From: Paenibacillus senegalimassiliensis
Lineage (GTDB): Bacteria; Bacillota; Bacilli; Paenibacillales; Paenibacillaceae
Assembly: GCF_001486585.1 (NCBI RefSeq)
Contig: NZ_LN909042.1
Location: forward strand, 248,001-312,000
DNA length: 64,000 bases
Reading direction: 5' to 3'
Below the pieces are notes generated by a model that had not been told where the DNA came from, ran no database searches, and was given only the letters and a program-made list of their open reading frames with translations. The translations under genes were made by a program, and so were the position numbers. The stretch's first letter is position 1. Each line of letters begins with the position of its first letter. Below, one piece after another: positions 44,586 through 53,448 of the stretch.

Positions 44586-45905
44586 ATGGAACAATTCAGA
44601 CTTCCTAAAATACCTATGCCTAAGCTGGAGCTGCCGCAAGCCGTTCAAGACGTCTTGGCTGAAGCAGAGACCAAGCTGGCCCATCGTCCCAAGCTGCTGG
44701 AACTGTTCAAGAACTGTTTCCCTAACACGCTCGAAACAACCACCAAGTTGATGGATGACGGTACGACCTTTGTCATTACGGGTGATATTCCAGCTTCCTG
44801 GCTGCGGGACTCCGTGGAGCAGGTTATTCAATATGTGCCATTTGCCAAAGAAGATGCCGATTTGCGGCGGATTATCAGCGGCTTGATCAAACGTCACATT
44901 CAATACGTTCATATCGATCCATACGCCAATGCGTTTAATGAATCGGCTAATGATTGGCATTGGAATACGGCCGACGTGACCGAAATGTCTCCATGGGTAT
45001 GGGAGCGCAAATTCGAAATTGATTCCCTGTGCTTCGTGGTTCGTTTAGCATATACCTATTGGAAAGAAACCGAACAAACCGATATCTTCGATGCCGGGTT
45101 CAAAGCTGCTATGCGCAAAATATACGATCTGTTCAAAACCGAGCAATATCACTTTGAACAATCGCCTTACCGCTTCACGCGCAACAACGGCATTCCTGAG
45201 GATTCCTTGCGTAATAACGGCCTTGGTATGCCCGTGAACTATACAGGCATGATCTGGTCCGGCTTCCGCTCCAGTGACGATGCTTGCGACTTCCATTACA
45301 ACATTCCGGGTAATATGTTCGCCGTGGTAACCTTGCGTCAAATGCAGGAGTTTGCGGAGTGGGTATTCCGCGATCTGGACTTCCTGGCCGAATTGAAAGA
45401 ACTGGAGTTCGAGGTCGATCACGGCATCAAGCTGTACGGCATCTATCGCCATCCAGAATTTGGACCTATCTATGCTTACGAAACCGATGGCTTCGGCAAC
45501 TATTGCCTGATGGACGACGCGGGTACGCCGGGCTTGATGTCCATACCATATCTTGGTTATGTGGGCGCGGACGATCCGATTTATCAAAATACACGTCGTT
45601 TTGCCCTGAGCAAGGAGAACCCGTTCTACTTTGAAGGGAAAGCAGCCAAAGGGATTGGTAGTCCTCATACGCCGAAGGATTACATCTGGCATATGGCGTT
45701 GTCGATGCAGGGCATCACGGCGCAATCGAAGGAAGAGAAGCTGGAGCTGATCGCGATGCTTGAATCCACAGATGCTGGAACCGGCTTTATGCACGAAGGC
45801 TTCCATGCCGATGACCCGACGATTTTTACCCGTAAATGGTTTGCTTGGTCAAACAGCCTGTTCTCGCAATTGGTATACAGAGCGATGAAAGAAGGCATTT
45901 TGTAA
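44586..45905 (+). CDS. Exo-alpha-1,6-mannosidase, glycoside hydrolase family 125
   Basis: This 439-residue protein matches GH125 (formerly DUF1237) along its length. Recognisable family segments are ASWLRDSVEQV near residue 77, WERKFEIDSL near 138, GFRSSDDACDFHYNIPGNMFA near 224 (shortened here) and GFMHEGFHADD near 400; two acidic residues in the last two carry out inverting hydrolysis by family knowledge. GH125 enzymes remove alpha-1,6-linked mannose from N-glycan or yeast mannan fragments. No signal peptide. AAAGGAGAG precedes the ATG, just downstream of two MITE-like elements. It is followed by GH130. Confidence 0.95.
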   Translation: MEQFRLPKIPMPKLELPQAVQDVLAEAETKLAHRPKLLELFKNCFPNTLETTTKLMDDGTTFVITGDIPASWLRDSVEQVIQYVPFAKEDADLRRIISGLIKRHIQYVHIDPYANAFNESANDWHWNTADVTEMSPWVWERKFEIDSLCFVVRLAYTYWKETEQTDIFDAGFKAAMRKIYDLFKTEQYHFEQSPYRFTRNNGIPEDSLRNNGLGMPVNYTGMIWSGFRSSDDACDFHYNIPGNMFAVVTLRQMQEFAEWVFRDLDFLAELKELEFEVDHGIKLYGIYRHPEFGPIYAYETDGFGNYCLMDDAGTPGLMSIPYLGYVGADDPIYQNTRRFALSKENPFYFEGKAAKGIGSPHTPKDYIWHMALSMQGITAQSKEEKLELIAMLESTDAGTGFMHEGFHADDPTIFTRKWFAWSNSLFSQLVYRAMKEGIL

Positions 45906-45964
45906 TTTCAATTCAAGGATTCTTATATTCGCCAATCTCTTAACAAAGAAAAGGAGACAAGACC

Positions 45965-46963
45965 ATGTCTAAAATTATCGGTGAAACTCTGAAAAATATT
46001 CCTTGGCAAGACAAGCCTGAAGGCTTGAATGCTCCAGTATGGCGTTATTCGCAAAATCCGATCATCGAGCGTCACGCTATTCCGAACTCCAACAGTGTGT
46101 TCAACTCCGCAGTTGTTCCTTTTGAAGGTGGATTTGCTGGCGTATTCCGCTGTGACTCCCGTTCAGTTAGCATGGATATCTTCGCAGGCTTTAGTGATGA
46201 CGGCGTGAACTGGAACATTAACCACGAGCCGATTCAATTTGAAGGTGACGAGGAAATCACCAAGCGCGAATATCGTTACGACCCACGCGTAGTCAAGATT
46301 GACGACCGCTATTATATTACCTGGTGTAATGGCTATCATGGCCCAACCATCGGGATTGCTTGGACAACCGACTTCAAGACGTTCCACCAAGAGGAAAATG
46401 CCTTCTTGCCATATAACCGTAACGGTGTGTTGTTCCCACGCAAGATTAACGGGCATTATGCCATGGTAAGCCGTCCAAGTGACACTGGACATACACCATT
46501 CGGCGACATCTTCTATAGCATCAGCCCGGACTTGACCTTCTGGGGCAAGCATCGTTATGTGATGGGTACGATTAACGGTGATGCTTCGGCTTGGCAATCC
46601 AAAAAAATTGGCCCAGGACCGGTTCCAATTGAAACCGACAAGGGCTGGTTGCTGATCTACCATGGTGTTATCAATACCTGCAATGGCTTCGTGTACCGCA
46701 TGGGCTGTGCGCTGCTGGATATCGACAAGCCATGGATCGTGAAGGCTCGCTCCCGTAACTACATTCTCGGCCCTGAAACGCTGTATGAATGTGTTGGCGA
46801 TGTACCGAACGTAACGTTCCCTTGCGCGGCTTTGACTGACGCTGATACAGGACGTATCGCTATTTACTACGGCTGTGCCGACACTGTGACTGGTTTGGCG
46901 TTTACAACTGTCGACGAATTGCTGAGCTACATGGAAGAGTATCCTTTGGAAATCGAAGCTTAA
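45965..46963 (+). CDS. Beta-1,4-mannosyl-N-acetylglucosamine phosphorylase-like, GH130
   Basis: This 332-residue enzyme is a GH130 five-bladed propeller. The catalytic Asp is D106 in YRYDPRVV; segments [43 protein letters not shown] and [13 protein letters not shown] are, as I recall them, close to the characterised N-glycan-core phosphorylase UhgbMP and its Bacteroides relatives. These release mannose 1-phosphate from Man-beta-1,4-GlcNAc. Cytoplasmic, as phosphorolysis requires. AAAGGAGAC precedes the ATG. Codon use, like that of the binding protein, suggests high expression. It follows GH125 and precedes GH38, which fits stepwise N-glycan breakdown. Confidence 0.92.
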   Translation: MSKIIGETLKNIPWQDKPEGLNAPVWRYSQNPIIERHAIPNSNSVFNSAVVPFEGGFAGVFRCDSRSVSMDIFAGFSDDGVNWNINHEPIQFEGDEEITKREYRYDPRVVKIDDRYYITWCNGYHGPTIGIAWTTDFKTFHQEENAFLPYNRNGVLFPRKINGHYAMVSRPSDTGHTPFGDIFYSISPDLTFWGKHRYVMGTINGDASAWQSKKIGPGPVPIETDKGWLLIYHGVINTCNGFVYRMGCALLDIDKPWIVKARSRNYILGPETLYECVGDVPNVTFPCAALTDADTGRIAIYYGCADTVTGLAFTTVDELLSYMEEYPLEIEA

Positions 46964-47001
46964 GACTAACTTATGCGGCTTAAGAAAGCGAGGATCAGCA
47001 A

Positions 47002-49737
47002 ATGAGCAAGCAAAGAACTGCGCATATCATTTCCCATACCCACTGGGACCGGGAATGGTATTTGCCATATGAGAAGCATCATGTCCGTCTCGTTGAGCTG
47101 GTGGATGCGCTGCTGGACAAGCTGGATGGAGATTCGGCGTTCCGCAGCTTCTATCTGGACGGACAAACGATTATTCTGGAAGACTATCTTCAAGTTCGCC
47201 CGGAGAACAAGGAACGTCTGGAGCAGCATATCCGTGCAGGCCGTATCCTGATTGGTCCTTGGTACATCCTGCAGGATGCTTTCCTGACCAGCGGAGAAGC
47301 CAATGTTCGCAATATGCAAATTGGTCATCAGGATGCCAAGAAATACAGCACGCCAGCCAAAATCGGATATTTCCCCGATACCTTCGGTCTGGTGGGACAA
47401 ACACCGCAATTAATGAAGCAGTCGGGCATTAACAATGTCTTCTTCGGCCGTGGCGTTAAGCCAACGGGCTTCAACAACACGGTATCTGAGGGTGATTATG
47501 AATCCTCCTTCTCCGAGCTGATCTGGGAAGGTCCAGACGGCTCCAAGGTGCTTGGTATTTTGTTCGCTAACTGGTATTCCAACGGGAATGAAGTTCCTGT
47601 GGATGAAGCAGAAGCGAAGGCATTCTGGGATCGCAAGCTGTCCGATGCCGAGAAGTATGCGGCTACGGGAGAACTTCTGTTCATGAATGGCTGTGATCAC
47701 CAGCCGTTGCAACTGGATCTGCCTGAAGCGATCCGTACCGCAGAGAAGCTGTACCCGGATACGAAGTTCATTCATTCCAACTTCCCGGACTATTTGAACG
47801 AGTTGGACCGCGCGTTGGATGGACGCGAGCTGTCGACGGTGAAGGGTGAACTGCGTAGCCAGCGTAATGATGGCTGGGGAACGCTGGTCAACACCGCTTC
47901 GGCCCGGGTGTACTTGAAGCAAATGAACCAGGAAGGTCAAGCCTTGCTGGAGAAGGTAGCCGAGCCGCTTGCTTCGGTTGCACATTTGCTGGGTAAGGAT
48001 TACCCGCATCATCTGTTCACCTATGCCTGGAAGACATTGATGCAGAACCATCCGCATGATAGCATTTGCGGCTGTAGCGTAGATGAGGTTCACCGCGAGA
48101 TGGTAACGCGCTTCGAGAAGAGCCGCCATGTGGCGGAAACTCTGATTGATGATAGCAAGCAAGTCATTGCCGATGCTGTGAATACCTCCGTATTCGCTGC
48201 TTACGGGGAAGACCCGCTGCCCGTTATCGCGATGAATACAACAGGCTGGACGCGCACAGGAACGGTGACGGTGGAACTGGATGCCGCTCGTCTGTACCTG
48301 CGTGAAGGGCTTGGCGTAGAAGAGACAGGCCGCCGCATGAAGGCTGTAGACTTGTCTGGCCGTGAACTGGTTGACGCCGAAGGCAACACGGTACCTTGTA
48401 CCGTTGAAGACCTGGGACTACTGTTCGGCTATGATTTGCCGGACGATAAATTCCGCCAGCCGTACATGTGCCGCAAAGTGAAGCTGACTTTCCTGGCTGA
48501 GGATATCCCTGCGCTAGGCTTGAGCACTTACGCCTGGGTACGTCGTGATGCCAAGACAGCAGTTCAGCCTTCTTCCCTGCTCACAGGAGACAAGGTATTG
48601 GAGAACGAGAGCCTGAAGGTCGAATTGGCTCAAGATGGTTCGTTTACGCTGACCGACAAGGCTAGTGGCAAGATTTACCGTGATTTGGGCATCTACGAGG
48701 ATACCGGAGATATCGGAAATGAGTATATGTACAGACAACCCGAAGGCACGACTCCGCTGACAACCAAGGGTCTGGCAGCAGATATCCGTGTACTGGAGGA
48801 CGCGCCTTACCGTGCATCGCTGGAAATCAACCATGCTTGGGAGATTCCTGTATCTGCGGATGAGAAGCTGGATGAGGAACAACGTGAGCTGGTATACTTC
48901 CCTCGCCGGAAGGCAGGTCGCAGCAATGAAGTAACGACGATCACGTTGCGTACTGTAATCTCGCTTGAAGCCGCAGGCAAGGGTGTGCAGATCGAAACGA
49001 CGATCAACAATACGGCCAAGGATCATCGCGTACGCGCCTTGTTCCCGACCGATATCGAGGCTTCAACGCTTAGCGTCGATTCCATGTTTGAAGTAGCTGA
49101 GCGCGATATCGTTCCTGCGCCGGAATGGGAGAACCCAAGCAATACCCAGCATCAGCAAGCCTTCGTCGATGTAAGCGGAGAGGGAGCCGGCCTGACGGTG
49201 GCCAATCTTGGCTTGAACGAGTACGAAGTCTTGCGCGACGGCCGCAACACGATTGCGATTACGCTGTTGCGTTCGGTTGGCGAACTGGGCGATTGGGGCT
49301 TGTTCCCAACACCTGAGGCGCAATGTCTGGATACCTATACTGTTCGGATGGAACTGATTCCGCATAGCGGTGATGGTATCGCGTCCGGAGCTTACACGGA
49401 GGCCTACCAATTCCAGATTCCTTGGACGGTCTGCCAGACCGGAGTTCATGAAGGACCGCTGTCACCGGTGTATAAGCCGTTCCAGTGGGAAGGGGCGGAA
49501 CTGGCTTTCTCCTCCCTCAAAATGAACCAAGAGACGGGTGATCTGTTGCTGCGTTGGTACAATATGAGCGACGAAGCGGCTGAGTTAACACTCGGTACGG
49601 ACATCCCGCATCAACATTTCTACAAAACGACAATTCTTGAAGAAGCGGCTGCGCCGTTGTCCAAGAGTGCGGCAGGCTGCCTGTCGCTGCCGGTGGCTCC
49701 GTGTGAAATCACGACGGTCGGTATTCGCCGTGCCTAA
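47002..49737 (+). CDS. Alpha-mannosidase, glycoside hydrolase family 38 (MngB-like)
   Basis: This 911-residue enzyme is the second GH38 of the locus. It starts directly with the barrel: zinc ligands H14 and D16 in ISHTHWDREWY, nucleophile D126 in GYFPDTFGL, and the middle-domain motif NHPHDSICGCSVDEVH near 350, then the beta-sandwich half. It is of the short, MngB/streptococcal type, unlike the long enzyme upstream, so the two probably cleave different alpha linkages. No signal peptide. It is the last enzyme gene of the cluster, 38 bases after GH130. Confidence 0.94.
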   Translation: MSKQRTAHIISHTHWDREWYLPYEKHHVRLVELVDALLDKLDGDSAFRSFYLDGQTIILEDYLQVRPENKERLEQHIRAGRILIGPWYILQDAFLTSGEANVRNMQIGHQDAKKYSTPAKIGYFPDTFGLVGQTPQLMKQSGINNVFFGRGVKPTGFNNTVSEGDYESSFSELIWEGPDGSKVLGILFANWYSNGNEVPVDEAEAKAFWDRKLSDAEKYAATGELLFMNGCDHQPLQLDLPEAIRTAEKLYPDTKFIHSNFPDYLNELDRALDGRELSTVKGELRSQRNDGWGTLVNTASARVYLKQMNQEGQALLEKVAEPLASVAHLLGKDYPHHLFTYAWKTLMQNHPHDSICGCSVDEVHREMVTRFEKSRHVAETLIDDSKQVIADAVNTSVFAAYGEDPLPVIAMNTTGWTRTGTVTVELDAARLYLREGLGVEETGRRMKAVDLSGRELVDAEGNTVPCTVEDLGLLFGYDLPDDKFRQPYMCRKVKLTFLAEDIPALGLSTYAWVRRDAKTAVQPSSLLTGDKVLENESLKVELAQDGSFTLTDKASGKIYRDLGIYEDTGDIGNEYMYRQPEGTTPLTTKGLAADIRVLEDAPYRASLEINHAWEIPVSADEKLDEEQRELVYFPRRKAGRSNEVTTITLRTVISLEAAGKGVQIETTINNTAKDHRVRALFPTDIEASTLSVDSMFEVAERDIVPAPEWENPSNTQHQQAFVDVSGEGAGLTVANLGLNEYEVLRDGRNTIAITLLRSVGELGDWGLFPTPEAQCLDTYTVRMELIPHSGDGIASGAYTEAYQFQIPWTVCQTGVHEGPLSPVYKPFQWEGAELAFSSLKMNQETGDLLLRWYNMSDEAAELTLGTDIPHQHFYKTTILEEAAAPLSKSAAGCLSLPVAPCEITTVGIRRA

Positions 49738-49779
49738 ACCGAAAGTGCAAAGGCTATTGGCATCGTAAGGAGCCAGCCA

Positions 49780-50150
49780 AACGGGTATCCTAAGAGCGAC
49801 AAACTGGCAGGGTAAGGATGCCAACGGGTACCTTGAGAGCGACCGCTTATATCGTAAGAACGACAACGGGTACAAGCGGACGGTTGCGCTTGAGTAGCTA
49901 GTTATGAGCTCGAAATGAAGTTTATTGTGTTTGAGTAGCTAGTTATGAGCTCGAGATGAAGATTAGCGGGAAAAAGTCCCGTTATTTGCTGGAAAACTAG
50001 TGGATATCAATGTTTAGCTGGAAATTCTCCCTATAATATGCGGGAAATCCGCCATGTGCGGTGAATACCCTCAGATTAGCGGGAGAATTTCCCGTTAATC
50101 CGTAGTTTTTTGGGGAAATGGGCTAATTAGCATGAGGAATTCCTGTTAAT
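49780..50150. repeat. Decayed tandem-repeat and palindrome region
   Basis: The 734-base gap 49738-50471 has no credible gene. At 49780 and 49823 a 21-base unit (AACGGGTATCCTAAGAGCGAC and a copy with three changes) recurs with a period of 43, with a weaker third at 49865. At 49890-49920 and 49931-49961 a 31-base unit beginning TTGAGTAGCTAGTTATGAGC recurs with one change (period 41). From 49963 to 50150 follow several small imperfect palindromes of the type TTAGCGGGA-loop-TCCCGTTAA, best at 50074-50100. Downstream is a terminator, then a stretch rich in TAGACCA (50418-50477). Confidence 0.7.
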
Positions 50151-50292
50151 TCGTGATGAGAACTTCATGGTGAGGCTTATGATGAGGTTCATCATGAGGG
50201 CTTCACCATGTGAACTGCTCGTGAGGTGTTTACGACAGGACTGTTCACGACAGAAGTCTCACTACAGGACAAAAAATTTTCATCCCATAAAT

Positions 50293-50336
50293 AAATCCCC
50301 CTGCCAGGAGCAAGAGCGCCGTGGCAGGGGGATTTT
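50293..50336. terminator. Bidirectional terminator hairpin
   Basis: AAATCCCCCTGCCA (50293-50306) pairs with TGGCAGGGGGATTT near 50322-50335, with a T-run after it on the plus strand and A-run before. It lies between the convergent GH38 and isomerase-like genes. Confidence 0.85.
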
Positions 50337-50471
50337 AATTTGTATAGGGTGTATAGTGAGCGGTGAGCTCATTTTTTAGCAGTGGTCGTAGGGCTTATTG
50401 AGCCAGATTATTCTGGACTAGACTCTTTTAGACCAGACCGTCCTAGATAGACCAATCTAGACCAGCTCCTT

Positions 50472-51335
50472 TTAGACCTCGTTCCAGATCCGCTGAACGT
50501 TGTCGTAGGCAATCCGCGTGCCAAGGCGGCAGTCTTCCATCCCTTCATACTCAATGGAGAGGTAGCCGTCGTAGCCGGAATGCTTCACGATACGTAGCAG
50601 CTCGTACAGGTCCAGATCGCCTTGGCCCGCGATGGCCCCGCGCAAATATTGGCCTCCTGCGCTGCGGAACCAGCCTTCGCCGGGATTAGCGTGCTCCGGA
50701 CGAATGTAGAAATCCTTGATATGCACCATTGAAGCATAGCCGATGTTGTTCTTCACGGCCATAACAGGGTTCTCGTCTACGCAGACAAAGTTGCCCACAT
50801 CCAGCGTTGTTTTGTAGTTGGGCCGATCAACGGCATGCACCACGGCCTGTACCCGGTCGCTCGCTTGCACGTAATAACCGTGGTTCTCCAGACTGGTAGT
50901 GATGCCGTATTCAGCGGCATAGTCTGCGATTTGGCGACAAGCCTCCGCAATGCGAGGGAGGTCCTCCTGGAAACGAATGATGGAGGTATCCTGACGGGCG
51001 GCTACATCATGACGCATCAGCTTAACTCCCAGGGCATGAGCATGGTCCACCTCGCGTTTGACCCGCTCAATCTCTGCCTCATAGGCTTCTGTGGATTCGG
51101 TGATGAAGTTGGCGCCGATGGCATAGTTGGATAAGGCGATACCAGCCTTGGCCGCCCGTTCCCGAATAGCGCCGATCAGCTCCGGATTTTCGTTGAAGTT
51201 AAAGTCGAGTGGAACGATCTCGATATGCTCAGCACCCAGTTCGGCTACCCAATCGATGGTATCCAGAATCGACATGCTGCCGCTTCGCATCGCTTGGTAC
51301 AGGCTGTAAGAGCTAATTCCCAGCTTCATGGACAA
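50472..51335 (-). CDS. Sugar phosphate isomerase/epimerase-like TIM-barrel protein
   Basis: This 287-residue protein has the AP-endonuclease-2/xylose-isomerase-like TIM barrel. Metal-ligand candidates are in SLENHG (about 150), TLDVGN (about 183), VHIKDFY (about 210) and LSIEYEG (about 263). Family members isomerise or epimerise keto-sugars and inositol derivatives, often with Gfo/Idh/MocA dehydrogenases, as here. It is the last of three minus-strand genes, 28 bases after the related gene. The substrate is unknown. Confidence 0.88.
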   Translation of the reverse strand: MSMKLGISSYSLYQAMRSGSMSILDTIDWVAELGAEHIEIVPLDFNFNENPELIGAIRERAAKAGIALSNYAIGANFITESTEAYEAEIERVKREVDHAHALGVKLMRHDVAARQDTSIIRFQEDLPRIAEACRQIADYAAEYGITTSLENHGYYVQASDRVQAVVHAVDRPNYKTTLDVGNFVCVDENPVMAVKNNIGYASMVHIKDFYIRPEHANPGEGWFRSAGGQYLRGAIAGQGDLDLYELLRIVKHSGYDGYLSIEYEGMEDCRLGTRIAYDNVQRIWNEV

Positions 51336-51363
51336 GCAACTCCTCTATAGTTATAGGTAATGG

Positions 51364-52239
51364 TTAGCGGAAGGAACGGACGAATTGAACGGCCTGGCGG
51401 ATATCCTCCTCCGGACGGTCGCCTACTTCACGCTCAATCGTGAGATAACCGGTATAGCCGATCTCTTGCAGGGCCGCAAAATAAGCCGGGAAGTCCACGC
51501 CGCCTTGACCAAGTGGTACTTCCTCAAAATCAGCCCCCGAGGTGGCCATGTCAGCAATCTTCTGGTGATCCATGGCCTCATAGCCTAAGTAACCATAAAC
51601 GTTCCGCGGGTCTACCAGCCGGTGGCGGATGCCATCCTTGACGTGAGTATGGACGATGTAATCGCGTAGCGTCTTCACACCTTGGACCGGATCATCCCCG
51701 GTGACCATGACCATATTGGCCGGGTCAAAGTTGACCGAAACGCCGTTGGTGCTAAGCGTGTCGAGGAAGCTCTTCAAATGCGCGGCAGGCTCCGGTCCGG
51801 TCTCGATCGCAAAGTAGGCATTCAGGCTCTTGGCATATACGCCTAGCTCCTCGCAGGCTTGCTGCATCGCGGCATAGATTGGGCTGCTGCTGTCATCCGG
51901 CACGATGCCGATGTGCGTAGTTACGATGTTTGTGCCTAGCTCCACAGCCAGATCCAGAATGCGCTTGGACTTCTCAATCTTGGCCGGGTTGGCCGCCGCA
52001 TCCTGAAAGCCGTGGCCGGCAAGGTCGCCGCATAGCGCTGATATTTCCAGACCGAGGCTCTCAATATAGGTGCGCAGCTCCTTGCGAGCTGCCCCGGTTA
52101 GCACGGCCGGGTCCATATCTCCGGACACCGCATAGATTTGCACGCCTTCGGCTCCGGCCCCCTTGGCTTTACGCAAGCCTTCCTTAACGCCTACGCCAAA
52201 GCTATCCACAATGACACCAATTTTATTGTTTAATCCCAT
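51364..52239 (-). CDS. Sugar phosphate isomerase/epimerase-like TIM-barrel protein
   Basis: This protein of about 291 residues starts MGLNNKIGVIVDSFGVGV and has the same TIM-barrel family signatures: FAIETGPEP, VNFDPANMVM, VHTHVKDG and YLTIEREVG near the C-terminus. ATG 52239 is chosen because AAAGGTGG precedes it and this leaves a 28-base gap to the oxidoreductase. A longer frame to 52314 would overlap that gene. It is the middle gene of the module. Paired isomerase-like and oxidoreductase genes suggest oxidation, then epimerisation or isomerisation, of a sugar or cyclitol; the substrate is unknown. Confidence 0.88.
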   Translation of the reverse strand: MGLNNKIGVIVDSFGVGVKEGLRKAKGAGAEGVQIYAVSGDMDPAVLTGAARKELRTYIESLGLEISALCGDLAGHGFQDAAANPAKIEKSKRILDLAVELGTNIVTTHIGIVPDDSSSPIYAAMQQACEELGVYAKSLNAYFAIETGPEPAAHLKSFLDTLSTNGVSVNFDPANMVMVTGDDPVQGVKTLRDYIVHTHVKDGIRHRLVDPRNVYGYLGYEAMDHQKIADMATSGADFEEVPLGQGGVDFPAYFAALQEIGYTGYLTIEREVGDRPEEDIRQAVQFVRSFR

Positions 52240-52267
52240 GAAACCTGCCACCTTTCTTTCCAGTTTC

Positions 52268-53326
52268 TTAGAAACGGATCTCCCGGCCCTCGGCCGCAGA
52301 CTCATAAACCGCATTCAATATCTTAATCATCTCCACGCCGTCCTCAACGGGACTGAAAACCGGGACTCCATTCAGGCATCCTGCTACAAAATGGTTGATC
52401 TCGTTCTGGAAGCTCTCGGCAAAATCAAAGGATGGAGCGGTAATCTGTGGACTTATATTTACAATAGTATTATGCTGTTCGGTCACAATGGACAATTCGG
52501 GCTCGATTTCTGCGCCCCCCTTGTCACCATAGATATTAATTAGCGCTGAATTCTGCTTGGCATGCAGCGAGAAGCTGACATCCACCATGAGCGAAGCTCC
52601 ATTTTCGAATCGAATCAGTGCGTTCGCCATATCCTCAACAGTATTAAAGGAAGCATCGTAATCGGCCGCCTGATAAAAGGCATAATTCTCAATATTTGAA
52701 CGGTTGCCGAGCTTGGCGTAAGTGTTGCCACTGACGGAGACAACCTTCGGCCGCCCCATCAGATACCAGCAAAGATCAATCACATGCACGCCGATATCAA
52801 TCAGGGGTCCACCACCGGAGCGGGCCTTGTCGGCGAACCAGCCGCCAGGATTCCCAAGCCGACGAATCAGGCTTGCCTTGGCATAATAGATGCTACCAAG
52901 ATCGCCAGCATCGAGATATTTCTTCAGTACGCCGATACTCGAGGCATGGCGGCGCACATAGCCGACTTCAAACCGGCGCCCCGTACGCTCCACGGCCTGC
53001 TGTACCTGTAACGCTTCCTCCACAGTCATGCACAGAGGCTTCTCGCAAAGCACATCCTTGCCGGCATCCAGCGCGGCAATACTAATGGCAGCATGGGAGT
53101 TATTCCAGGTGCAGATACTGACCGCCTGTACCTCAGAGTTCGCTAGCAGATCGTGAAAATTTGTATAAACATGGGGGATTTCATATTTGGCAGCGAGCTT
53201 CCGCGCCCGTTCCTCGTTCAAATCGCAAATCGCGTGCAGGCGTGCTTGAGGATTAGCTTGATAGGCTGCAAGGTGAGCCTCGGAAATCGATCCGGCTCCG
53301 ATTACGCCGATATACAGTTCGCTCAT
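52268..53326 (-). CDS. Gfo/Idh/MocA family oxidoreductase
   Basis: This protein of about 352 residues is an NAD(P)-dependent sugar dehydrogenase of the inositol-dehydrogenase type. The Rossmann motif GVIGAGSISEAH is at residues 7-18, CEKPLC near 95 contains the conserved Lys, and GGGPLIDIGVHVIDL near 180 holds the catalytic Asp/His pattern. ATG 53326 is chosen since MSELYIGVIGAG is the normal family start; upstream in-frame codons add a poor-looking tail. It is first in a three-gene minus-strand operon and divergent from an AraC regulator. Confidence 0.88.
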   Translation of the reverse strand: MSELYIGVIGAGSISEAHLAAYQANPQARLHAICDLNEERARKLAAKYEIPHVYTNFHDLLANSEVQAVSICTWNNSHAAISIAALDAGKDVLCEKPLCMTVEEALQVQQAVERTGRRFEVGYVRRHASSIGVLKKYLDAGDLGSIYYAKASLIRRLGNPGGWFADKARSGGGPLIDIGVHVIDLCWYLMGRPKVVSVSGNTYAKLGNRSNIENYAFYQAADYDASFNTVEDMANALIRFENGASLMVDVSFSLHAKQNSALINIYGDKGGAEIEPELSIVTEQHNTIVNISPQITAPSFDFAESFQNEINHFVAGCLNGVPVFSPVEDGVEMIKILNAVYESAAEGREIRF

Positions 53327-53448
53327 ATTCTGTACCTGACATCCTTTCGTTCTCCGCAACATTTTGCTACAATTAGAGAAATCTTCTGCGCGGATATGTT
53401 TTATTTGTTCAAACACCATTAATTTAACATAGGGTTATAAAAGGGAGA

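Noticed and set aside
49780..50150. Possible CRISPR array in the repeat region
   Set aside because: Units are only two or three copies, they change sequence, spacers are not of equal length and no cas gene is nearby.
50167..50379. 70-codon open frame in the gap after the GH38 gene
   Set aside because: It crosses the terminator hairpin, has no ribosome binding site and is low in pattern.
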